From Paulinella micropora (lineage: Eukaryota > Cercozoa > Imbricatea > Euglyphida), in the NCBI GenBank assembly GCA_009731375.1, contig BJOX01000173.1:775629-839628 (forward strand): DNA of 64,000 nucleotides. The letters are read 5' to 3'. The notes under the pieces are model-generated. The model did not search any database. It was not told where the DNA came from and saw nothing but the letters and a program-made list of their open reading frames with translations. Shown piece by piece: positions 43,415 to 53,355 of this stretch (within the stretch, counting starts at the first letter, position 1; each line of letters begins with the position of its first letter). Made by a program: the position numbers and the translations under genes.

Positions 43415-44456
43415 GTATGTATGTAAATGTATGTATGTAAATGTATGTATGTATGTATGTATGTATGTATGTCATGTATGTATGTCATGTATGTATGTCA
43501 TGTATGTATGTCATGTATGTATGCATTTATGTCATGTACGTACGTACGTATGTACGTACGTTCGTATGTATGTATGTATGTATGTATGTATGTATGTATG
43601 TATGTATGTATGCATGCATGCATGCATGTATGTATGTATTTATGTATGTATGTATGTATGTATGTATGTATGCATGTATGCCATGTATTTCATGCGTGTA
43701 TGCATCCATCTAATGTAATGTATGTATGTGTGTATGTATGTATGTATGTATGTGTATGTATGTGTATGTATGTATGTATGTATGTATGTATGTATGTATG
43801 TACCTCGCTTGTACTCGCGCTTCAATTCCCCCCAGACGACACCATCCTTTGTATGTATGTATGTATGTATGTATGTATGTATGTATGTATGTATGTGTGT
43901 GTATGTATGTATGTATGTATGTATGTATGTATGTATGTATGTATGTATGTATGTATGTACGTACGTACGTATGTATGTATGTATGTATGTATATGTATAT
44001 GTATTTATGTACGTATATGTATGTATGTGTGTATGTATGTATGCATGCATTTATGTATGCATGCATGTATGTATGTATGTATGTATGTACGTATGTATGT
44101 ATGTACGTATGTATGCATGTACGTATGTATGTATGTACGTATGTATGTACGTACGTATGTACGTACGTAGGTATGTATGTACGTAACGTAACTGTACGTA
44201 ACGTAACGTAACTGTACGTAACGTAACGTTACGTAATTACGTACCATACCGTACCATAACGTACCGTAACGTACCGTAACGTACCGTACCGTACCGTAAC
44301 GTACCATACGTATGTATGTATGTATGTATGTATGTATGTGTGTATGTATGTATGTATTTATGTATGTATTTATGTATGTATGCATGTATGTATGCATGTA
44401 TGTATGCATGTATGTATGTTTGTATGTATGTATGTATGTATGTATGTATGTACCTT
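43357..44456. repeat. (GTAT)n array with GTAC/GTAACGTACC sub-block
   Basis: GTAT repeats with ATGC and GTCAT variants. At 44160-44310 the unit changes to pentamers ACGTA/CCGTA rich in the palindrome GTAC. A 43-bp unique anchor lies at 43801-43850. Confidence 0.95.
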
Positions 44457-44569
44457 ATCGCAGGTGAAGACACGGTCCCAGTGGTAATGAGAAATCAAAC
44501 TGTTCACAAGGTCTACATACATATACAAACACACCGTACACACAAGCATGCTTAGAGCATGCATACTTA

Positions 44570-44695
44570 CCGGCTTACAGACTCACTGACTTACTGACTT
44601 ACTTACTTACTTACTGACTTCTTACTGACTTACTTTACCGACTGACTTACTGACTGACTGACTGGCTTACTTACTTACTCTCTCTTCTCTCTCTC

Positions 44696-44752
<57 letters not shown>

Positions 44753-44812
44753 AGAACTTTTTTTTTTTTTTTTTTTTAACCCTCTCTCTATCTTTTCTTT
44801 CTTTCTTTCTTT

Positions 44813-44848
<36 letters not shown>

Positions 44849-44961
44849 TTCTTTCTTTCTTTCTTTCTTTCTTTCTTTTTCTTTCTTTCTTTTTCNNNNN
44901 NNNNNCTTTTTTTTTTTTTTTTTTTTAACCCTCTCTCTATCTTTTCTTTCTTTCTTTCTTT

Positions 44962-44997
<36 letters not shown>

Positions 44998-45042
44998 TTC
45001 TTTCTTTCTTTCTTTCTTTCTTTCTTTTTCTTTCTTTCTTTT

Positions 45043-45078
<36 letters not shown>

Positions 45079-45080
45079 TA
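44570..45080. repeat. (ACTT/ACTG)n, (CT)n and duplicated T-run/(CTTT)n block
   Basis: 44758-44895 and 44906-45070 start identically (poly-T, AACCCTCTCTCTATCTTTTC, then CTTT) and are separated by exactly ten N. This looks like one locus assembled twice. Confidence 0.9.
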
Positions 45081-45182
45081 CCCTCGTTGAACGGAATGTC
45101 CATGTGTCCATTCACGTTCAATACAGCGTCTGAAACAAACAACGGCGAAAAGAAAGTTGAAATAGAAGTTAGCAGAAACGGT

Positions 45183-45199
45183 ACAGTAGTAGTAGTAGC

Positions 45200-45263
<64 letters not shown>

Positions 45264-45298
45264 CTACTACTACGACTACTACTAGTAGTAGCAGTAGC

Positions 45299-45360
<62 letters not shown>

Positions 45361-45374
45361 TAATGGTAGTCATG

Positions 45375-45435
<61 letters not shown>

Positions 45436-45451
45436 CAGTAGTAGCAGTAGC

Positions 45452-45496
<45 letters not shown>

Positions 45497-46290
45497 NNNN
45501 NNNNNNNNNNNNNNNNNNNNNNNNNNNNNNNNNNNNNNNNNNNNNNNNNNNNNNNNNNNNNNNNNNNNNNNNNNNNNNNNNNNNNNNNNNNNNNNNNNNN
45601 NNNNNNNNNNNNNNNNNNNNNNNNNNNNNNNNNNNNNNNNNNNNNNNNNNNNNNNNNNNNNNNNNNNNNNNNNNNNNNNNNNNNNNNNNNNNNNNNNNNN
45701 NNNNNNNNNNNNNNNNNNNNNNNNNNNNNNNNNNNNNNNNNNNNNNNNNNNNNNNNNNNNNNNNNNNNNNNNNNNNNNNNNNNNNNNNNNNNNNNNNNNN
45801 NNNNNNNNNNNNNNNNNNNNNNNNNNNNNNNNNNNNNNNNNNNNNNNNNNNNNNNNNNNNNNNNNNNNNNNNNNNNNNNNNNNNNNNNNNNNNNNNNNNN
45901 NNNNNNNNNNNNNNNNNNNNNNNNNNNNNNNNNNNNNNNNNNNNNNNNNNNNNNNNNNNNNNNNNNNNNNNNNNNNNNNNNNNNNNNNNNNNNNNNNNNN
46001 NNNNNNNNNNNNNNNNNNNNNNNNNNNNNNNNNNNNNNNNNNNNNNNNNNNNNNNNNNNNNNNNNNNNNNNNNNNNNNNNNNNNNNNNNNNNNNNNNNNN
46101 NNNNNNNNNNNNNNNNNNNNNNNNNNNNNNNNNNNNNNNNNNNNNNNNNNNNNNNNNNNNNNNNNNNNNNNNNNNNNNNNNNNNNNNNNNNNNNNNNNNN
46201 NNNNNNNNNNNNNNNNNNNNNNNNNNNNNNNNNNNNNNNNNNNNNNNNNNNNNNNNNNNNNNNNNTTACTAGTAGTACCAGTAGTACTGC

Positions 46291-46348
<58 letters not shown>

Positions 46349-46375
46349 CGTAGTCGTAGTCGTAGTCGTAGTCGT

Positions 46376-46470
<95 letters not shown>

Positions 46471-46473
46471 CTG
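45183..46473. repeat. (TAG)n microsatellite with a 769-N gap
   Basis: AGT/TAG triplets on both sides of N 45497-46265, with a TCGTAG block at 46348-46400. The array directly truncates the 5' end of the LINE. Confidence 0.95.
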
Positions 46474-47240
46474 CTGCAATGTGAGGCAAACGTTGCAAGC
46501 CTAACGAGAGAACTCAAAGAGGAACGAGATCGAAACAGGTTTCCCTCCAACAACAGCACCACCTCACACATGAGCATCCCCCAGTCCATGCAATCTTCCA
46601 GTGCATCCTCATCTCACAACAACAACAACAACAACAACTCACCTCAAGGCAGTTGGAAAAAACCCCTGAATCTCGCAAACAACAATTTGCATGAAAGTTT
46701 CCCGCTGCATAAAAGAGAAGAACCACCGGTAGTACTCCAAAACAACGAATCTCTGGACACAGCAATAATCACCGGAATTCCGTACGACTCCAAAGAAACC
46801 CCAAAGCAAACTCAAAAGATAGTCACAGCTTTAACGAAAGCGAAAGGTATGGAATGCAAAGAAGGTGACATATTGCTCTGCAAAAGAATGATTATGGATC
46901 ACGCAGCAAAAACAACCCTGAAACAGCGAAAACCACGCCTGCGATTAAAGTCCGGTTTGCAAGCAATCAGCTGAAGAAAAATTTCGTTCGATACGATAAA
47001 GCTTCACACCCCCAGCACAAGCAAATCTCGCAAATTACACCACGCTTGCAGAGCTACACTGGTAAAGACTACCATATCATGCGCAAAGAGAGCCTATCAC
47101 CTGAAACACGCAAACTCCTTGATAGCACCAAACAACTCATGAAGGAGTATCCAAATTTCGTGGCAGGAGTGTGGACCACAGCTGGTGAGATCTATATACG
47201 CCCACAAGAGAGTAAGAATAGGTTCAAATCCAAAGCTTGA
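46474..47240 (+). pseudogene. LINE ORF1 protein, 5'-truncated and frameshifted
   Basis: Coding character extends upstream of the ATG at 46570 in the same frame (ANVASLTRELKEERDRNRF, a coiled-coil-like end), so the first part of ORF1 is replaced by (TAG)n. After an Asn/Ser-rich linker comes SLDTAIITGIPYDSKE, typical of the RRM-like domain of LINE ORF1 proteins. A frame break near 46920-46940 switches to the frame continuing KVRFASNQLKKNFVRYDK, then YTGKDYHIMRKESLSPETRK and NFVAGVWTTAGEIYIRP, which resembles the ORF1 C-terminal domain. ORF1 proteins coat LINE RNA. This copy cannot make an intact product. Confidence 0.75.
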
Positions 47241-47386
47241 CCCATATTCGGTACTTGCAAAACCACTTCAGCAACTATGAGCCAGACAACTCATCCGCCT
47301 CCCCAAGAACCAACAACAGGTGAGCAAATGCAACCATGTCTAGCTCCAGTTCCACGTTCCCTGCCAGTGAGGCACCGCAGTAAGCC

Positions 47387-50344
47387 ATGAGCTCCTTACT
47401 ACAGCCCCCCACCCCTGGAACACCTACCAGAACAGACTCAACCCAACAATACACCTTCACACCCACCAGCACACATCATACACCCACACCTCACATCTCT
47501 TCCCCCCAAGGTAAACAAGTATATCATACAAATATCCGCGGTATAACAGGAAGCCACCAAACCCTACTTAACCATCTATCCAACCCTGACTGTACTCACT
47601 TCATCCCAGACATTATATCACTTACGGAATCCAAAATAACACCAGGTACACCACGCACCCACTTTCCAATCCCAACATACACATCCTACCATACCACAGA
47701 AGCTTTTGAGATTTTAGTTTCAGAAGTTGTGATGTGCATGTCGTTTTTATAGTAGACGGACACATCGGTGCAGGTACACAGCACAGAACATAAAAATAAT
47801 CCAATCCACACCATATTCCATATGTACAAAAGACCACTCTCACAATCCTACGACGGCGCTTTCTTCCAAGAGCTCCAAAACTACATGCAAGGTATCCTCT
47901 TTGCCTCCCCACACACTGGTATCACGATTGTTGGTGACCTTAACCTTGACCTCTTGCGCCCTACCAAACAGGTATGTGACTTCCTTGCTGTCAATAGCCT
48001 ATTCACCACAATCAAAAATCCCACCCGCAAAGCAAAGAGCCATACATTGCTTGATGTTTTCTTAACAACACTCAGCTGCGATATCACATCTGATGTTTTA
48101 CCTACATGCATCTCTGACCACCACCCCATCTACGCTATTTTTCACACCCCAATCGCACATAAGAAAATAATAATAAAACCCTAAGTAATAAGAGATATAA
48201 AGATAAGAAGGAAATAATAACAGAAGAAATAATTAATGAACTTAAGCAAGTTATTGACCCAGAACTAAATAACGATACGCCTAATAATTATATAAATAAG
48301 ATACATACAGTTATAAAGACAGTGGTAGAAAAGTATGAAAAACGTATAAAGAAACGAAAATGGAAACCATGGTGCAATTATGAAACTAGAGCTATGATTA
48401 AGAAGCAAAGAGAACTGTATGAAATAAAGATAGCATGCCCAGTTAAAAGTAATAGCATTAAGTATAATAAACATAGAAATAAAACTAATAGAGAGATTAA
48501 GAAAGCTAAGAAAGCCTTTATGACTACCCTAATGGAAAAACTAAGTCACGATCCAAAAAAACGTATGAATGCGTTGAGAAAATTGATCCCACAGACACAG
48601 GGTCTGAAGACGTCGCCCACCCAGCTCCGTGTAGATGATAAGGTTATCACGGACCCCAAAGGTATTGCTAATGCACTCAACAGACACTACACGACGGTCG
48701 GCTGGTCAGTGCCCAAATCCCCCAAGAACATAAAGTCAGAGAAGAAGAAATAGACCTAACACAGAGACAACTGCCTACCTTTACACTCAAACGCATTTTG
48801 CAGGATGATGTAGTCGAGACACTGAAAGCAATAAACAGAAGCAAAGCAGAAGATATAAACAAAATAAAGCCAGCCATCATGCAAGACCTTACAGAATACA
48901 TTGCCCCGATATTAACCAAGCTCTTTAATAAAGCTATAGAACATAACCAATACCGGATGCACTAAAAATAACTAAAGTTATTGAAATATATAAAGCTAAA
49001 GATAGAACGCTGCCTGAGAACTACAGACCTATCTCGCTACTGCCGATGATCGCTCAGGTCTTTGATACTATACTCAACAAACAACTGATNNNNNNNNNNA
49101 TAACTGATGGCCCACCTTACCAGGTACGACATCCTCTCCCTAACTCAATATGCTTTCCGACCACACTCGAACACAACAATCACCACACAAACCATCTTAA
49201 ATCACATCCAAAACCTCAAAGGCCCAGGACGGTATGTGCTTGCTCTGTTTATCGACCTATCGAAAGCTTGACACCATCGATCATGAAACACTCATCCATA
49301 AACTACGAAATAATATAAATTTTAGCGATAACACCACTACCTTTTTTAAATCATACCTCACAAAACGATACCAAACCGTATTTACCCAATATGCTCGTTC
49401 TTACCCACGCAAGATCACACATGGGATCCCGCAAGGTAGCACACTCTCAACAACGCTCTTCATTCTATACATCAACGATATTATACTCTCACTAACACAC
49501 GGGACAGTCTTTGTATATGCAGATGACACCACACTCATCATTGCTGCTAAGAATAAAGAGCAACTCCAAGAACAAGCACAAACTGATACGACTAACCTTG
49601 TCCGTTACTTCCACAGACATAACCTAGTACCCAACCCCACCAAAACCACCTACACTATCTTCCACAAGCATGAACAGAAGGTGCAGCTCGACTTGACTAT
49701 CGACGGCAAGAGGCTCCAACAAGAACGAAAGGTAAAAGTATTAGGTACAATCATCCAAAGCAACCTTTCCTTCCGTGAACATATACAATCTATTGTGTTC
49801 CGCCTTCAACCGTTTGTCCAAATGTTTCGTTATGTGAACAGCCTACTTCCCACTCACATCCTCCTCCAACTTTACTATGCACATGTATACCCCCTACTTA
49901 TGTATGGTATCTCTATATGGGGATCTGATGAATAAAACACCATTATACATCCACTCATTATCATCCAAAAACGTATAGTCCGTCTGATCTGCCTCAAATC
50001 ATGGAGAACACCTACCAAACCACTTTTTGCCAAACTACGCCTACTCAACATACTGAACATATAAATATTGCGTATGCATGGATGCACAATCCCTTGTTTA
50101 CCCAGCCTTCAAGGCTTTCCTACCCCTCCACTACAACAATATCCGACCAATTACAGCTGTTCATAACTACAACACTAGGCGATCATCAAAGAAACACATG
50201 TACAACGACTCAAAGACTGGTCAGTACAGCAGAGCCGCACAAGCACAGTGGGATAAGCTGCCAGAACGTCTAAGAGACATCTCATACAAAGCTGAATTCA
50301 AAAATGAACTCAAAGCGTATCTCTTACAGCTGCAGCAATCCTGA
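47387..50344 (+). pseudogene. LINE ORF2: apurinic endonuclease and reverse transcriptase, frame-broken
   Basis: The endonuclease part includes PDIISLTESKI (about 47608), the GDLNLDLLRP motif (about 47933) and SDHHPIYAIF (about 48113), the hallmarks of an APE-type nuclease. RT follows: SKAEDINKIKP near 48843, ENYRPISLLP near 49018, palm motif A FIDLSKA (catalytic D at 49253-49255), GIPQGSTLS near 49423, and the catalytic YADD at 49515-49526. The C-terminal region, containing MLIY-type WGSDE and YNTRRSS, ends at 50344. In-frame stops near 47752 and 48184, frame changes near 48750, 49265 and 49935, and a 10-N gap (49090-49099) show that it is inactive. Overall type fits an APE-class LINE (CR1/Jockey/RTE-like); the clade is not resolved. 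Confidence 0.88.
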
Positions 50345-50540
50345 CACTGCCTACGGGCCTAAAGAGGGCGTTGGACACCTCATCATCAGATGATACCTGA
50401 GTGTGGGACAAGTTCAGCGTTGCACATCCTAAGCCGGAGTGTGGTTAGCCAAACCCCCTTGGCGAGTCACCTCGTGTCTTCCAGCTTTTGTGAGCGCCAC
50501 CGTTATATATACAACTGAATGGGATTATAACACGTTCAAC

Positions 50541-50547
<7 letters not shown>
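50345..50547 (+). other. LINE 3' untranslated region
   Basis: Follows the ORF2 stop and ends in the ACGTATATATAT run. No poly-A tail is visible; the (AT)n at 50545-50592 may be the tail or the insertion point. Confidence 0.5.

Positions 50548-50592
<45 letters not shown>
50545..50592. repeat. (AT)n at the boundary between LINE and virus-like element
   Basis: About 24 TA units. Sequence character changes sharply to the right. Confidence 0.95.
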
Positions 50593-50594
<2 letters not shown>

Positions 50595-50987
50595 TGAGAA
50601 ATACAGGGTTTTGAAGCTCTAACGGCCTAAAAAAGGGGTCGCGGATATATACGAAAACAAAAAAACAACCTTAAACAGCTTAAAACCTCGTTTTTAAGTG
50701 TGCCCGCGGATACAACCAAAAAAAACCAGCAAAAAAAACAACCTTAAATGGCTTAAACACTTAAAAAAAAAGGTGTGCCCCGTGGTGTGCCTAAAAAACA
50801 CAAAAACAAAATTTACGATTTTTGGTTTTTCTGTGTCTCGTTTTCCTTCTTTCCGTCTTTTGTGGATTTCTTACAAAATCGGGTCGGCGGTGTTTTGTCC
50901 GTCGTTGCCGTGTTAATTGTTGCTAATGTTTTTTTGCTGGTGTATCGGCCCACACTTAAAAAAAAAGAAATTGATTTAGTTTATTTT
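50593..50987. other. Left border region of the virus-like element
   Basis: Two imperfect copies of a ~60-bp A-rich segment (CGCGGATATA... AACAACCTTAAACAGCTTAA near 50640 and CGCGGATACA... AACAACCTTAAATGGCTTAA near 50705). The exact left end could not be fixed. A 77-aa plus-strand frame (50775-51008) has a hydrophobic segment (VGGVLSVVAVLIVANVFLLV) and overlaps the end of the recombinase gene. It could be a small membrane protein, but support is weak. Confidence 0.5.
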
Positions 50988-52217
50988 TTATTGCTTTTTG
51001 TTTTTTAGTCTTTCGCTTCGTCTTAATATTGGCCCCTCGTCGTTCTTCTTTCTTGGCTTCATTTTGCCTGCTTCTGTTAGTTGTTTGCCTTTTGCTATAT
51101 CGCTTATAAATTTTGCTTTAACACTTCCCACCCGTGCGAAGTCTCTTATTTTTCTGTTGCTTATGTTGATTTTTTGGTCCTTCATCGCTTTGATAATCGC
51201 TAAGGCATCAATGACATTTTTCGGCAGATTAGCATTCAGCCCCGCTACTTTGTCCTCCAATGTGTTTATTTTGTTTTCTAATTTGTCCAGTGCTTGCCGT
51301 GCTTGTGGTTCGGTTGCTATTGCTGGGGTTCGGGCTTTTATGTTGGCATAATTTCGGCTTGCTTCGCTTTCTTCTACGTGCCCTAAAACCTTACTTAGAA
51401 AAATACTTCTGTCCATATTCGCGGGGGCGTATTCTCTATAAGCTAAGGCCCCGTATATTTTGCGGGCCAAATGGCTGCTCGCTTTTTCGTCGTTGAATAA
51501 TTCCCGCATTCGTTTTGCTATTCTCCCGTCGTATTTGTTCGTTAATGCTTGGTTCGTTTTTTCTTTGTCTTCGTCTGTCAGTGTCTCCCGCACTGCTTGC
51601 CAGGCCGTCCGCATATCGTTATGAGAAATATGGATTAAGGGTATTTCAATGTTAGATATTGCCCCTTTTTTGTCTTTGGCTACTTTATCAATAACTATAT
51701 AGCCTTTTTGCTCTTTTGCTTCTGGTGGTGTGCTTGTTATTCTTAATACTTCAATAAGCCGTCGGCCCGTGGCTAATTGTAATAATATTATAAGGTCTGT
51801 CATTTTTTTTGACTTGTTCAGGGTATCCATAATTTTAAAAACGGTGGCGGGTTCATAATTCTTAATTTCCTTTAAATTCTTGTTTCGCTGTTTAATTTGT
51901 GTTGTTGCCTTTTTGGTTCTTTCTTCGTCCGTTAATTTCAATTCTTTGTTAATTTCGGCTTCTTTGGTCGGGTGCTGTTCTTTGAATGCCTTTCTTAACC
52001 TTGTTAAATAACTGTCTTTTGTATTTACTTTCTCAATGTGTTGAAGTGTGCTTAAAACCCATTTTAAATTTTTCTTTAAATATGTTTGATTGCCTCCTTT
52101 TTGCTTTATAAGGTCTATAAGCAATATTATCAGGCTATCAGAATAATTTTTAGTTATTGCCCTTATTTTGTCTTTAAGCTCTTCATCGTCCTTATAGTCT
52201 ATCGTTTTGAAATCCAT
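50988..52217 (-). CDS. Tyrosine recombinase, possibly telomere-resolvase (protelomerase)-like
   Basis: 409 aa. The catalytic domain is recognisable: box I TGRRLIEVLRI (R152/R153), a following Lys-rich strand (IDKVAKDKKG, residues 176-185, place of the catalytic Lys), box II H249-x-x-R252 in SSHLARKIYG, and H280 of VLGHVEESEASRNY with nucleophile candidate Y290 ten residues on. The all-helical N-terminal half (1-140) would be the core-binding domain. After Y290 comes a heptad-like helix (about 305-330), a helix-turn-helix-like NRKIRDFARVG (354-364) and a basic tail. The long N-terminus, the TGRRxxEV form of box I and the C-terminal extension recall telomere resolvases rather than phage integrases (inference). 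Cryptons and other YR transposons are alternatives. It reads toward the LINE and is preceded by a 69-bp leader shared with the next gene. Confidence 0.8.
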   Translation of the reverse strand: MDFKTIDYKDDEELKDKIRAITKNYSDSLIILLIDLIKQKGGNQTYLKKNLKWVLSTLQHIEKVNTKDSYLTRLRKAFKEQHPTKEAEINKELKLTDEERTKKATTQIKQRNKNLKEIKNYEPATVFKIMDTLNKSKKMTDLIILLQLATGRRLIEVLRITSTPPEAKEQKGYIVIDKVAKDKKGAISNIEIPLIHISHNDMRTAWQAVRETLTDEDKEKTNQALTNKYDGRIAKRMRELFNDEKASSHLARKIYGALAYREYAPANMDRSIFLSKVLGHVEESEASRNYANIKARTPAIATEPQARQALDKLENKINTLEDKVAGLNANLPKNVIDALAIIKAMKDQKINISNRKIRDFARVGSVKAKFISDIAKGKQLTEAGKMKPRKKNDEGPILRRSERLKNKKQ

Positions 52218-52283
52218 TTTTTGCCGTGCCTCTTTTCCTCCGTGTCTATATATAATGTCTATATATTATATGTTTAAATATAT
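52215..52283 (-). promoter_or_regulatory. Promoter/leader of the recombinase gene (duplicated element)
   Basis: Identical except for one base to 52588-52656 upstream of the 90-aa gene. On the minus strand it has an AT-rich core ATATAATATATAGACATTAT, then GACACGGAGGAAAAGAGGCA and CGGCAAAAA immediately before the start codon. Confidence 0.7.
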
Positions 52284-52317
52284 TTAGAAAAAAAAATAAT
52301 TAATTAATTGATTTTGC

Positions 52318-52590
52318 TTATAAATGCCGTTTTTTAATTGGTTCAATGATATCAGATATTTCATCTAATTTCTCATTCAGCCACGGGTAGCCCTTTTTAT
52401 GGTTTTCTGTTGCTGTGTCTATAATTTCGCTTACTGTTGTAATATCTTTATATAATTCTGCCGTCTCCTTTATCTCGTATTGCTTCTTTAAGCCCCGCAA
52501 AGTCATTAATAAGCCCTTTATCATTGTTTCATTTTGTTTCAATTTCATATTGTAAATGAAGAAATAATTATTATCTTCTAAGCCTTCCAT
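52318..52590 (-). CDS. Hypothetical 90-aa protein
   Basis: Not recognised. Lys/Glu-rich, mostly helical-looking (MKLKQNETMIKGLLMTLRGL, later a KDITTVSEIIDTATENHKKG stretch). It lies 100 bp upstream of the recombinase gene in the same orientation and shares with it a near-identical leader, so the two are probably expressed together. Small size and position suggest an accessory or regulatory role; nothing more can be said. Confidence 0.6.
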   Translation of the reverse strand: MEGLEDNNYFFIYNMKLKQNETMIKGLLMTLRGLKKQYEIKETAELYKDITTVSEIIDTATENHKKGYPWLNEKLDEISDIIEPIKKRHL

Positions 52591-52656
52591 TTTTTGCCGT
52601 GCCTCTTTTCCTCTGTGTCTATATATAATGTCTATATATTATATGTTTAAATATAT
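52588..52656 (-). promoter_or_regulatory. Promoter/leader of the 90-aa gene (duplicated element)
   Basis: The second copy of the 69-bp promoter/leader. It differs from 52215-52283 only at a C/T within CCTCCGTG versus CCTCTGTG. Confidence 0.7.
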
Positions 52657-52706
52657 TAATTATAAAATTACAAAAAAAAAGCACTATATCAATTATTACA
52701 GCCTTT

Positions 52707-53192
52707 TTAAACTGCCCCCGCCTCGTCTGCCTGCGGTTGCTGTAAATTGGGGCCGTATAATCTTATAAGGGTTTCTTTTATGGTTGTTATGTCTAACTCT
52801 TTAAAAATTCTGGTTAGGGTTTCAAACTCTTGAAGGGTTATATTTTCAGTGTTATCGTCAAAAGCCTGTTTTATGTCGTTTATTCTCTTTTGTTTCTTCT
52901 GTGTGCTTTCTGGGCTGTCCTGTATATTCTGCCGTTTTTTCTCTGGCCGTTTGTGATATGTTAAAGTATGTTTATAATATACCGTCTGGCCCTCCTTATT
53001 CTTCCTAGGCAGATATTGGTAATAATACGATATGCCGTTTTTAACTTCCATTTCAAACGGCGGTTTATATGTTAAACCCCGCTTACCACTGCCCGCGGGC
53101 CTTCCTCGTCCCCGCTTTTTTATTTCTGGCAGTGGTTGGGCCATTTCTTCGGGGATTTGTGGTTGTTGCGGTGTGTCTGCTTGTGCTGTCAT
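52707..53192 (-). CDS. AT-hook protein, 161 aa
   Basis: A Gln/Pro-rich N-terminus is followed by KKRGRGRPAGSGKRG (residues 25-39), a classical AT-hook with the RGRP core at 29-32, so minor-groove binding to AT-rich DNA is expected. Residues 50-80 (ISYYYQYLPRKNKEGQTVYY) and the following Lys-rich helix are paralogous to the 89-aa protein at 58120. The C-terminal helix ends in YGPNLQQPQADEAGAV. It is divergent from the primase-helicase gene across a 163-bp AT-rich intergenic region and reads the same way as the recombinase gene. Possible roles are chromatin-like packaging or origin binding (inference). Confidence 0.7.
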   Translation of the reverse strand: MTAQADTPQQPQIPEEMAQPLPEIKKRGRGRPAGSGKRGLTYKPPFEMEVKNGISYYYQYLPRKNKEGQTVYYKHTLTYHKRPEKKRQNIQDSPESTQKKQKRINDIKQAFDDNTENITLQEFETLTRIFKELDITTIKETLIRLYGPNLQQPQADEAGAV

Positions 53193-53355
53193 TTTGTATC
53201 GGTCTATATATACTATATTTTATAAATTTATATAAATAAATATTTAATATGTTTTTTCTATATAGAATATTTTAATCAATTCTCGGCGACATTTTTTATA
53301 ATTAATTAATTTAATTTAAACAAAAAAAAATATAATGGTTATTATATAGCTTTGG
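53193..53355. promoter_or_regulatory. Divergent AT-rich promoter region
   Basis: 163 bp, extremely AT-rich, between the AT-hook gene and the primase-helicase gene. Contains TATATATACTATATTTTATA and AATTAATTAATTTAATTTAA blocks. Confidence 0.55.

Noticed and set aside
50698-50916. 72-aa plus-strand frame at the left border
   Set aside because: Overlaps the more hydrophobic 77-aa frame and consists mainly of translated A-rich repeats.
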